A stretch of DNA of 36,097 nucleotides from Sphingomonadaceae bacterium (GTDB lineage: Bacteria; Pseudomonadota; Alphaproteobacteria; Sphingomonadales; Sphingomonadaceae): contig JACVCM010000027.1 in the NCBI GenBank assembly GCA_016742125.1, positions 1 through 36,097 of the forward strand, in the 5' to 3' direction. The first letter of the stretch is position 1. The number at the start of each line of letters is the position of its first letter. This document shows, in pieces, positions 7,344-13,974 of the stretch. The notes under the pieces were generated by a model. That model was not told where the DNA came from and made no database searches. It worked only from the letters and a program-made list of their open reading frames with translations. The position numbers were made by a program, and so were the translations under genes.

Positions 7344-7362
7344 GAACCTTCGAGTGGGAGTA
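7344..7362 (+). repeat. Right attachment-like repeat (copy of guaA 3' end)
   Basis: GAACCTTCGAGTGGGAGTA matches 17 of 19 bases of the guaA terminus, with an identical 13-base core, and lies in an intergenic, AT-rich setting 13 bases before the next start codon. Read as attR of the remnant. Confidence 0.6.
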
Positions 7363-7375
7363 GACTTTTCAACGC

Positions 7376-7648
7376 ATGTCTGTAAAATTCGAACCAGATA
7401 ACAATCGCTTCCATATGGCCACAGCCGCGGGCGAGGCATTTGTGACATTCAGATGGGAGGGCGATGTCATGGTGCTGCCTCATGCCGAGGTGCCGACTAC
7501 CTTGCGCGGGACCGGCGCCGGGGCGCGATTGGCGAATGGCGTCTTTGCCGAGATTGAAGCCATGGGTATCAAGGCAAGGCCGATCTGCCCGTTTCTGGTC
7601 CGTGTAGCACGGTCCGACCCGCGATGGCGGGCGCTGTTCGGCATCTGA
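7376..7648 (+). CDS. GNAT N-acetyltransferase-like protein, YjdJ/COG2388 type
   Basis: 90 residues, the length of the minimal GNAT group (Gcn5-related, PF14542 type). Visible signatures are the central strand MVLPHAEVP, the acetyl-CoA loop RGTGAGARLANG (residues 44-55) and the ending ARPICPFLVRV...DPRW, where CPF with a conserved cysteine is typical. These proteins bind acetyl-CoA; substrates are unknown. It is the first gene of a run in which most starts overlap the preceding stop. It begins 13 bases after the right repeat of the guaA-linked remnant; GGAGTAG from that repeat lies rather far upstream, so its original translation signal may have come from the guaA mRNA. Confidence 0.85.
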   Translation: MSVKFEPDNNRFHMATAAGEAFVTFRWEGDVMVLPHAEVPTTLRGTGAGARLANGVFAEIEAMGIKARPICPFLVRVARSDPRWRALFGI

Positions 7649-8109
7649 TGGCCAAGGTTGTCCGGCTATCGGCAAATGATGTGCTTCGGATGCGAGGTCT
7701 CAATGCGCTGTTTGCCGAGGCATTTGAGGACCCGGACGGTTATGCGGCTAGTCCGCCCGACGACAGCTATTTGCAGCACCAGTTGGCACAGCCACATGTC
7801 ATAGCGCTTGTCGCCATCGCGAAAGACAAAGTCGTCGGCGGCCTGGTCGCCTATGAGTTGCCCAAGCTCGAACAGGCGCGCTCCGAAATCTACATTTACG
7901 ACCTGGCCGTAGCAGACGACCATCGTCGCAGCGGGATCGCGACCGCCTTGATTGCCGAATTGCAACATATTGCCAGCCAGTGCGGCGCCTGGGTGATCTA
8001 TGTCCAGGCCGATTATGGCGACGAACCGGCGATAGCGCTTTACACCAAAGTGGGTGTGCGCGAGGATGTGATGCATTTCGATATTCCGGTTGAGAAGGGC
8101 GAAGCATGA
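7648..8109 (+). CDS. GNAT acetyltransferase of the AAC(3)-I (aminoglycoside 3-N-acetyltransferase) type
   Basis: 153 residues, almost exactly the length of AAC(3)-I enzymes, and with long stretches recognisably like them: LPKLEQARSEIYIYDLAV, the acetyl-CoA motif HRRSGIATALI (about residues 93-103), GAWVIYVQADYGDEPA and the C-terminal ALYTKVGVREDVMHFDI. That family acetylates the 3-amino group of gentamicin-type aminoglycosides; whether this chromosomal copy does is not shown by sequence. The start is the ATG overlapping the stop of the previous GNAT gene (TGATG); an in-frame ATG 24 bases earlier is less likely. Its stop overlaps the next start (ATGA). It sits inside a housekeeping-like gene run rather than a resistance cassette, so it may be an ancestral chromosomal relative. 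Confidence 0.85.
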   Translation: MAKVVRLSANDVLRMRGLNALFAEAFEDPDGYAASPPDDSYLQHQLAQPHVIALVAIAKDKVVGGLVAYELPKLEQARSEIYIYDLAVADDHRRSGIATALIAELQHIASQCGAWVIYVQADYGDEPAIALYTKVGVREDVMHFDIPVEKGEA

Positions 8110-8600
8110 GCGAAAAATCACGACTGGAGGTCGCGGCCAGTGGCGGCTGCCAGTGCGGCGCGGTGCGTTACCGGGTGAGCGCCGTTACCGACACATCGCA
8201 TATCTGCCATTGCAGGATGTGCCAGAAAGCTGTCGGCAATTTCTTTGCGGCGCTGTTCGGTGTTCCGAGAGATGCGCTTGTCTGGACGCGGGGTGAACCC
8301 GCACGGTTCATGAGCTCGGAGCATGTCGCGCGCGGCTTCTGCGCGACGTGCGGCACGCCGCTTTTCTACGAATATGTGCTGGGCGACGATCTGGCGCTGA
8401 CCACCGGTTCGCTTGACGATCCGGCACAGTTTCCGCCCAAGGACCAGTTCGGGCTGGAGGCTGTCATGCCCTGGTTCGACAGGATTGCCGAGGTTCGCAG
8501 GGCGGGCGCCACCGAAGAAACCATGGCCGACTTTGTGGCTGGAATTCGTGCGACCAACCATCAGCATCCCGACCATGATACTGAAAGCTGGGCGGCATGA
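8106..8600 (+). CDS. GFA/CENP-V-fold zinc protein
   Basis: 164 residues of the glutathione-dependent formaldehyde-activating enzyme (GFA) fold. The zinc ligands are all present: C15 and C17 (GGCQCGAVRY), C34, C36 and C39 (CHCRMCQKAVG), C79 and C82 (FCATCGTPLFY). The following TGSLDDP motif is also typical. Family members are often called GFA, but activity with formaldehyde and glutathione is shown only for a few, so I name the fold only. No signal peptide. The gene overlaps its neighbours on both sides by four bases (ATGA), which argues for translational coupling in one transcript with the acetyltransferases and purT. Confidence 0.87.
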   Translation: MSEKSRLEVAASGGCQCGAVRYRVSAVTDTSHICHCRMCQKAVGNFFAALFGVPRDALVWTRGEPARFMSSEHVARGFCATCGTPLFYEYVLGDDLALTTGSLDDPAQFPPKDQFGLEAVMPWFDRIAEVRRAGATEETMADFVAGIRATNHQHPDHDTESWAA

Positions 8601-9778
8601 CCCCCACGGCCAAGATCCTCCTCCTCGGCTCCGGCGAATTGGGCCGGGAATTTGTGATCGCGTCGAAGCGACTTGGCTGCCACGTCATTGCCTGTGATAG
8701 CTATGCCAAGGCCCCCGCGATGCAGGTTGCGGACGAGGCCGAGGTGTTTTCGATGCTCGACGGCGCAGCGCTGGGTGCCGCGATCGAAAAGCATCAGCCC
8801 GACTTTATTGTCCCCGAGATAGAGGCAATCCGCACCGAAATTCTGGCCGATTATGAGGCGAAGGGTTTTACTGTCGTGCCGTCGGCAAAGGCGGCGCAGA
8901 TGACGATGAATCGCGATGCCATTCGCGACATGGCGGCGACGGACCTGGGTTTGATCACGTCGCGTTATGTCTATGCAGAGAGCCGGGAGGCGCTGCATAA
9001 TGCCGTTGCCGAACTCGGCCTGCCGTTGGTGGTCAAGCCAGTGATGTCATCCTCTGGCAAGGGCCAGAGCACCGTTCGTACCGAAACGGAGACCGATGCA
9101 GCGTGGGATTACGCCGCCGCCGGGATGCGCGGCGACCGGCTGCGCGTGATTGCCGAGCAATTTATCGATTTCGATTATGAGATCACCTTGCTGACCATCC
9201 GCGCAAGGGACGGCATCCACTTCTGCCCGCCCATCGGTCACCGTCAGGAACGAGGCGATTATCGCGAAAGCTGGCAACCGGCCGCGATGTCGACGGCTGC
9301 GTTGAAGGCAGCACAGGACATGGCTTCCAAGGTTGTCGATGCACTAGGCGGATATGGCTTGTTCGGGGTCGAGTTTTTCGTCAAGGGCGACGCCGTCATC
9401 TTCTCCGAACTTTCACCGCGCCCGCATGACACGGGAATGGTGACGCTGGTGTCGCAGACGCTGAACGAGTTCGACCTGCATGCCCGCGCGATATTGGGCC
9501 TGCCTATTCCTGCCATTTCACTGCTCGGTGCGTCGGCCAGCGCCGTCGTGCTGGCCGACCGCGATTCCGATGATTTCAACATAACCGGGCTGGCCGATGC
9601 ACTCGCCGTATCGGACGCGCATATCGATGCGCGGATATTCGGCAAGCCCGTAACCCGTCCCTATCGCCGTATGGGTGTAACGCTGGCACGGGTGGCCGAT
9701 GGCGATGCCAAAAAAGCCCGAGCAGCGGCGTTATCTGCCGCCGAGCAGATTAATATCAGCTATGGACCAACCCAATGA
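8597..9778 (+). CDS. purT: Formate-dependent phosphoribosylglycinamide formyltransferase
   Basis: 393 residues, the expected length for PurT, an ATP-grasp enzyme that makes formyl-GAR from GAR, formate and ATP in purine synthesis. The N-terminal pre-ATP-grasp domain opens with ILLLGSGELGREF; the ATP-grasp domain shows VVKPVMSSSGKGQS (nucleotide loop), EQFIDFDYEITLLT and the metal/phosphate site FSELSPRPHDTGMVTL. The C-terminal piece has ARIFGKP...RRMGV, as usual. The start overlaps the GFA-gene stop and the stop overlaps the next start, both ATGA. Together with guaA and purL it makes three purine genes in this window, though not one operon. Confidence 0.95.
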   Translation: MTPTAKILLLGSGELGREFVIASKRLGCHVIACDSYAKAPAMQVADEAEVFSMLDGAALGAAIEKHQPDFIVPEIEAIRTEILADYEAKGFTVVPSAKAAQMTMNRDAIRDMAATDLGLITSRYVYAESREALHNAVAELGLPLVVKPVMSSSGKGQSTVRTETETDAAWDYAAAGMRGDRLRVIAEQFIDFDYEITLLTIRARDGIHFCPPIGHRQERGDYRESWQPAAMSTAALKAAQDMASKVVDALGGYGLFGVEFFVKGDAVIFSELSPRPHDTGMVTLVSQTLNEFDLHARAILGLPIPAISLLGASASAVVLADRDSDDFNITGLADALAVSDAHIDARIFGKPVTRPYRRMGVTLARVADGDAKKARAAALSAAEQINISYGPTQ

Positions 9779-10122
9779 CGATTACCCTTTATGGCATTCC
9801 CAATTGCGACACGGTCAAGAAGGCGCGCACCTATCTCGACGGCCGCGGCGTGTCCTATCATTTCCATGACTATAAGAAGGCAGGGGTGGCAAAGGCCGAT
9901 CTCGAACGCTGGAGTAAAGAAGTGGGATGGGAGAAGCTGCTCAACAAGGCTGGCACCACGTTCAGGAAACTGCCCGACGCCGACAAGGCCGACATTGATA
10001 AGTCAAAGGCCATCACGCTGATGCTCGCCAACCCGTCGATGATCAAGCGCCCGGTGGTCGAGGGCGGCAAAACTTTACTGGTCGGGTTTGACCCGCATAT
10101 CTATGATGCGTCGAGTTTCTAA
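9775..10122 (+). CDS. ArsC/Spx-family reductase-like protein (YffB type)
   Basis: 115 residues with the thioredoxin-like ArsC/Spx fold. The N-terminus reads TLYGIPNCDTVKKA with a single cysteine (C11) where true glutaredoxin-linked arsenate reductases have their catalytic cysteine; the later KRPVVEGG loop is the cis-proline region. The short form and the CDT signature are those of YffB-like proteins, whose physiological partner is unclear; arsenate reduction should not be assumed, as no arsenic genes are nearby. It overlaps the purT stop by four bases and is 14 bases ahead of the DUF427 gene, so it belongs to the same coupled run. Confidence 0.85.
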   Translation: MTITLYGIPNCDTVKKARTYLDGRGVSYHFHDYKKAGVAKADLERWSKEVGWEKLLNKAGTTFRKLPDADKADIDKSKAITLMLANPSMIKRPVVEGGKTLLVGFDPHIYDASSF

Positions 10123-10136
10123 CCAAAGGACATGAC

Positions 10137-10418
10137 ATGGTCACCGCGTACTGGAACGGGGCGATAATCGCCCAGTCGGACGAAACTGTGGTCGTTGAAG
10201 GCAATCATTATTTCCCGCGTGATGCGGTGAGAGACGACTATCTGCAGGACAGCGCAACAACGTCGGTTTGCGGATGGAAAGGCACGGCGCGCTATCATTC
10301 GCTTGTGGTATACGGCAAAACCAACCCGGATGCCGCCTGGTATTATCCGGAACCTGAAGAGGCGGCGCGTGAAATCACGGACCGCATAGCCTTCTGGAAG
10401 GGCGTTGTCGTCACCTGA
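10137..10418 (+). CDS. DUF427 family protein
   Basis: 93 residues covering one DUF427 domain: ..WNGAIIAQSDETVVVEGNHYFPRDAV, then TTSVCGWKGTARYHSL and AAWYYPEPEEAAREITDRIAFWKG. The family is a compact beta-rich (tudor-like) fold of unknown biochemical role. AAAGGACATGAC before the ATG provides a ribosome binding site. It is the last gene of the run that begins with the GNAT pair, with no terminator seen before the lipoprotein gene. Confidence 0.88.
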   Translation: MVTAYWNGAIIAQSDETVVVEGNHYFPRDAVRDDYLQDSATTSVCGWKGTARYHSLVVYGKTNPDAAWYYPEPEEAAREITDRIAFWKGVVVT

Positions 10419-10474
10419 GGGTGACAGAGCGGATCCGTCATGAGTCTGACACAGCCTTTTGCCATGTCCGCCAA

Positions 10475-11524
10475 ATGAAGGTTTTGCTCCCACTGTTGAT
10501 CGCTGCCGTTCTTCCCGCCTGTTCGATTTCGGAGAGCCAAGCCATGCAAAAGCCACTCGACGGTAAGGCCATTGTGATAGCGCATCGCGGGGCGAGCGGC
10601 GAACGGCCCGAGCATACGATTGCGGCCTACACATTGGCCATCGACCAAGGCGCCGATTTCATAGAGCCCGATCTGGTGCTGACCAAGGACGGCGTGCTGG
10701 TGGCGCGGCACGAAAATGAGATTTCGGAAACCACCGACGTCGCGGCGAAACCGGAATTTGCCGGCCGCAAGACAAGCAAGACCATTGACGGTCGGCAAAT
10801 GACCGGCTGGTTCACCGAAGATTTCACGCTGGCCGAACTCAAGACGCTGCGCGCGAAAGAGCGCCTGCCGCAGCTACGCAAGGCGAACATGGCTTATGAC
10901 GGGCAATTTGGGATTCCGACTTTTGAAGAGATATTGGAACTGGCGAAGGCGCGCGGCGTAGGAGTCTACCCCGAGACCAAGCATCCATCCTATTTCACCT
11001 CGATAGGCTTGCCGCATGAAGCGCCCTTGCTGGCACTGCTCCAGAAATTCGGTCATGCGGAAAAATCCGCGCCGGTTTTCATCCAGTCATTCGAGGTTGA
11101 AAATCTGAAGGCGTTGCGCGGCAAGACCGCAGTGCGGCTGGTCCAGTTGATGGATGAAAAGGGCGGTCCGCCCGACCGTGCGGATTTAAGTTATGCGAAA
11201 ATGGCAACACCCGACGGCTTAAATGCCATCGCCGCCTATGCCGATGGCATCGGCCCGAACAAGACGCTGGTCATTCCCCGCACCCTTCTCGGTAATATGG
11301 GCGAGCCGACGACGCTGGTAGCCGATGCGCATAAGGAAGGACTCGCCGTCCATTCGTGGACATTCCGCCGCGAAAATTACTTCCTGCCCTTGGAACAGAA
11401 GTCGGGAATCGATCCCCGCAGCACGGGCGATCTACAGGCCGAAATCCGTACCTATCTCGCCACCGGCATCGATGGCTTTTTCAGCGACAATATCAGCGAA
11501 GCGGTTGCCGCGACCAAGCCTTAA
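10475..11524 (+). CDS. glpQ: Glycerophosphodiester phosphodiesterase, lipoprotein
   Basis: 349 residues from this start. The N-terminus MKVLLPLLIAAVLPAC is a lipoprotein signal with the lipid-accepting cysteine at 16, so the enzyme is expected to be membrane-anchored in the periplasm. The catalytic domain is the GlpQ type of GDPD: HRGASGERPEHT (histidine and glutamate of the active site), FIEPDLVLTKDGVLVARHE, and the GlpQ-specific FTLAELKTLRAKERL. It hydrolyses glycerophosphodiesters to glycerol 3-phosphate and an alcohol. A GTG at 10421 would add 18 residues but would bury the signal peptide, so I chose the ATG. Follows the DUF427 gene by 56 bases. Confidence 0.88.
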   Translation: MKVLLPLLIAAVLPACSISESQAMQKPLDGKAIVIAHRGASGERPEHTIAAYTLAIDQGADFIEPDLVLTKDGVLVARHENEISETTDVAAKPEFAGRKTSKTIDGRQMTGWFTEDFTLAELKTLRAKERLPQLRKANMAYDGQFGIPTFEEILELAKARGVGVYPETKHPSYFTSIGLPHEAPLLALLQKFGHAEKSAPVFIQSFEVENLKALRGKTAVRLVQLMDEKGGPPDRADLSYAKMATPDGLNAIAAYADGIGPNKTLVIPRTLLGNMGEPTTLVADAHKEGLAVHSWTFRRENYFLPLEQKSGIDPRSTGDLQAEIRTYLATGIDGFFSDNISEAVAATKP

Positions 11525-11562
11525 CCATAGCCGCAAACGCTATGCCGAACCCAGTGATACGC

Positions 11563-11597
11563 TTGCCAAACAGGCTTGGCCAAGCTAACTTGGCCAA
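11563..11597 (+). promoter_or_regulatory. Tandem TTGGCCAA palindromes at the toxin-antitoxin promoter
   Basis: TTGGCCAA occurs at 11576-11583 (inside the 12-bp palindrome GCTTGGCCAAGC) and again at 11590-11597, 14 bases apart, with a degenerate TTGCCAA 13 bases further upstream. The last copy ends two bases before the antitoxin ATG. Regular spacing on about one and a third helical turns suits cooperative binding by the antitoxin or toxin-antitoxin complex. Confidence 0.55.
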
Positions 11598-11599
11598 CT

Positions 11600-11893
11600 A
11601 TGGGAATCCATGTTAACATCGGTGAAGCCAAAAACCGGCTTTCGGAACTGATCGCCGCATCGCTTCGTGGCGAAGAGGTGATCCTGTCCAAGGCGGGCAA
11701 GCCGGTCGCGCGGATCACGGCGATTGCGGATGCGGTTGCCGAGGAAAAGGAACGCGAGCGAGCGGCGCGTGCCGCGAAGATGAAGGCGTGGATGGGAAGC
11801 GGCAAGGGCAAACTCGGCCCCAACGCTGGTGATTTGATCTGCGAACCCGAATATACCGACGAGGAAATTGATAATTTCAGCCAAGGTTTTTGA
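11600..11893 (+). CDS. Antitoxin of the Phd/YefM type
   Basis: 97 residues. The N-terminal domain MGIHVNIGEAKNRLSELI...GEEVILSKAGKPVARI (residues 1-48) is the Phd/YefM fold that binds operator DNA. The tail, rich in charged residues (EEKERERAARAAKMKAW) then acidic (EYTDEEIDNF), would wrap the toxin. A TTG 24 bases upstream keeps the frame but lies in the palindromic operator; the ATG fits the family start. There is no Shine-Dalgarno, because the operator occupies that space, so the message may be leaderless. The stop overlaps the toxin start by four bases. Confidence 0.9.
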   Translation: MGIHVNIGEAKNRLSELIAASLRGEEVILSKAGKPVARITAIADAVAEEKERERAARAAKMKAWMGSGKGKLGPNAGDLICEPEYTDEEIDNFSQGF

Positions 11894-12270
11894 ATTTGGC
11901 CTTTTTGCTGGATACCAATGTAATCATCTGGCTTTTTGAAGGCCGCGCCGGGTTGTCTCAAAAGGTGAAGGACCGCCTTCTTACCGGGGATGAGATCGGT
12001 TTTATCTCGGTTTTGTCTGGCTGGGAATACGAAGATAAGCGGAAAAAGCGGCCTGCGGAATATCGATTGCCTTTTGCGGAAATAATTGCGGAAGTCCCGC
12101 ATATTCCGCTAAACCTCGAGTTTGACGTCTATCGCTATGCCGAGCGCTTGCCGCTGATCCACCGCGACCCATTCGACCGAATGTTGGTGGCGCAGGCCAT
12201 CCATCACGATCTCGAATTCATCGCCTCCGATGAAGCGATCCACCGATACCCCGTCCGCATTTTCTGGTAA
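11890..12270 (+). CDS. PIN-domain toxin (VapC-like ribonuclease)
   Basis: 126 residues of a PIN domain of the COG3744 group that pairs with Phd-type antitoxins. Acidic active-site positions are visible: D8 in LLDTNVIIWL, the glutamate in LSGWEYEDKRK, and the aspartates in HRDPFDRMLVAQA and IASDEAIHRY. Such proteins are Mg-dependent RNases that block translation when free of antitoxin. The start is a TTG overlapping the antitoxin stop (TTGA); another TTG two codons later is possible. All acidic residues are present, so the toxin should be functional. It ends 11 bases before panB, placing the module tightly against a pantothenate gene. Confidence 0.88.
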   Translation: MNLAFLLDTNVIIWLFEGRAGLSQKVKDRLLTGDEIGFISVLSGWEYEDKRKKRPAEYRLPFAEIIAEVPHIPLNLEFDVYRYAERLPLIHRDPFDRMLVAQAIHHDLEFIASDEAIHRYPVRIFW

Positions 12271-12281
12271 GGCCTGTTTCC

Positions 12282-13148
12282 ATGTCCACGCTGCCCAAAA
12301 CACTTACGCTCGATACGTCCACCAGCCGCGCGAACCCGACGCCCGCGCCGATGAAGCGCCTGACGGTGCCGCGCATCCGGCAGCGCAAGGGGGGCGAGCC
12401 ACTGGTGATGCTGACGGCCTATACCGTACGCATGGCACAGTTGATGGACCCGCATTGCGACATGCTGCTCGTCGGCGATTCGCTCGGTCAGGTCATCTAT
12501 GGCCTGCCGCATACCGTCGCTGTCACGATGGAAATGATGGCGGCGCACGGCGCGGCGGTCGTACGCGGCAGCTATCACGCTGCGGTCATTGTCGACATGC
12601 CATTTGGTTCGTACGAGGCCTCGCCCGAGCAGGCCTTTGTCAACGCATCGCGCTTGCTGAAAGAGACCGGTGCCGCTGCGGTTAAACTGGAAGGCGGCAA
12701 GGTGCTGGCGCCGACGGTCGAATTCCTGACCTCGCGCGGTATTCCGGTGATGGCGCATGTCGGCCTGACGCCGCAGGCGGTGAATATCCTTGGCGGCTAT
12801 GGAGTGCGCGGCAAAAGTGCGGACGAGGCGAGGTCGATCGTCGATGATGCCATCGCCATGTCGCAGGCAGGTGCCTTTTCGATGGTCATCGAAGGCGTCC
12901 TGGAGCCGATTGCCATCGAAATTACCAACAAGGTCGGCTGTCCGACGATTGGCATCGGCGCTTCGGCGCAGTGCGACGGACAGGTGCTCGTCGCCGAAGA
13001 CATGCTGGGCCTGTTCGACCGCGTACCCAAATTTGTGAAGAAGTTCGGCAATATGGGTGCCAGCGTCGAAGAAGCTGTGCGTGAATATGCCGCCGGTGTG
13101 CGCGACCGCAGCTTCCCCGGTCCAGACCAGCTTTATCAGCCAGCATAA
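12282..13148 (+). CDS. panB: 3-methyl-2-oxobutanoate hydroxymethyltransferase
   Basis: 288 residues. It transfers a hydroxymethyl group from methylene-tetrahydrofolate to 2-oxoisovalerate, the first committed step of pantothenate and CoA synthesis. The TIM-barrel signatures are clear: LTAYTVRMAQLMD, the Mg-binding LLVGDSLGQ with D66, VDMPFGSYE, AVKLEGG, VMAHVGLTPQ and the catalytic glutamate in MVIEGV, ending with PTIGIGASAQCDGQVLV. The first 23 residues are a poorly conserved extension; an in-frame ATG at codon 24 (12351) is a possible alternative start. panC is not adjacent. The toxin gene lies only 11 bases upstream, so panB may be read from the toxin-antitoxin promoter. Confidence 0.95.
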   Translation: MSTLPKTLTLDTSTSRANPTPAPMKRLTVPRIRQRKGGEPLVMLTAYTVRMAQLMDPHCDMLLVGDSLGQVIYGLPHTVAVTMEMMAAHGAAVVRGSYHAAVIVDMPFGSYEASPEQAFVNASRLLKETGAAAVKLEGGKVLAPTVEFLTSRGIPVMAHVGLTPQAVNILGGYGVRGKSADEARSIVDDAIAMSQAGAFSMVIEGVLEPIAIEITNKVGCPTIGIGASAQCDGQVLVAEDMLGLFDRVPKFVKKFGNMGASVEEAVREYAAGVRDRSFPGPDQLYQPA

Positions 13149-13224
13149 TGCAGGCTGGCCTATCGCGCCGAGTCCCGCTAAGGACGGCGCAAATTGAATT
13201 TACCATGAGATTTCGGAGGCCCTT

Positions 13225-13974
13225 TTGGCTTTGACACCGACTGAAAAGCGCGCCGGGAGCGATGAGGCTTTCCTGCGCGAAGTGGATGATGCAGTCCGCG
13301 CGAGCGATCTTTCCAATTTCTGGACGCGCTATGGCCGTTGGCTTTTGGCTATCGTCGTGTCGGGTTTGCTCGCCTTTGGCGGATGGATTTTCTACCAGCA
13401 ACAGCAGCAGGCCGCCGCCGACAGGCAAAGCGAAGAATTTGTCGATGCGATGGACAAGCTGCGCGCCGGGCAGGACAAGGAGGCGCGTGCCAAGCTGGCT
13501 ACACTGGCCAAAGCCGAACAGCCTGGCTATCGTGCAATGGCGCAACTGGTCGAGGCCAATTTGCTCGGCGAAGATGGTAAGACAAAAGAAGCTATTGCAA
13601 TCTATGCAAAAGTGGCCGGCGACAGCAGCCTGCCGCAGACATTCCGCGACCTTGCGCTGATCCGCCAAACCAGCGCCGAATTCGATACGCTCGCCCCGCA
13701 GGCGGTGGTGGACCGGCTGAAGCCGCTGGCTACGCCCGGCCATGCCTGGTTCGGCAGCGCCGGCGAGCTGACCGCGCTGGCCTATCTGAAAATGGGCAAG
13801 GAGAATCTGGCCGGTCCCATTTTCGCCCAGATTGCAAAGCAGGAAGGCTTGCCGCCGACGTTGCGCAGCCGGGCACAGCAAATGGCAGGGGCATTGGGGA
13901 TCGATACCGTTCAGGTTGATGAAAAGCGCAATGCGGCAACGAAGGCGGGTGAAACCGCCGCCAACGGAGAGTGA
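13225..13974 (+). CDS. YfgM-like membrane-anchored TPR protein
   Basis: 249 residues. An N-terminal cytoplasmic stretch (residues 1-38) is followed by one membrane helix (about 39-57, WLLAIVVSGLLAFGGWIFY), a glutamine-rich linker and periplasmic TPR-like helices with EEFVDAMDKLRAGQ and AIAIYAKVAGDSSLPQTFRDLALIRQ. This is the layout of YfgM-like SecYEG-associated proteins that help envelope proteins to fold. The start is TTG with GGAGG five bases upstream; no better start exists. The stop overlaps the bamB start by four bases (GTGA), and the yfgM-bamB-der order is the one known from many proteobacteria, supporting an envelope-assembly role. Confidence 0.85.
   Translation: MALTPTEKRAGSDEAFLREVDDAVRASDLSNFWTRYGRWLLAIVVSGLLAFGGWIFYQQQQQAAADRQSEEFVDAMDKLRAGQDKEARAKLATLAKAEQPGYRAMAQLVEANLLGEDGKTKEAIAIYAKVAGDSSLPQTFRDLALIRQTSAEFDTLAPQAVVDRLKPLATPGHAWFGSAGELTALAYLKMGKENLAGPIFAQIAKQEGLPPTLRSRAQQMAGALGIDTVQVDEKRNAATKAGETAANGE

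Larger units (their letters stand above)
6275..7362. mobile_element. Remnant of an element integrated at the guaA 3' end
   Basis: Bounded by direct copies of TCGAGTGGGAGTA. The inside differs from its surroundings: AT-rich stretches (notably 6390-6600 and 7210-7345), no complete recognisable gene, a tandem repeat, a 16-bp inverted repeat and a gene fragment. No integrase is visible, so it is either a deletion remnant of a larger island or a non-autonomous insertion. Removing the segment between the two cores would put the guaA stop codon (then TAG) 12 bases before the GNAT gene start, suggesting that guaA once led directly into the acetyltransferase cluster. The interpretation as an island is inference; the repeat is seen directly. 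Confidence 0.55.

Noticed and set aside
12922..13881. Antisense open frame across the panB end and the TPR gene
   Set aside because: Low-complexity product, covers two well-supported genes.
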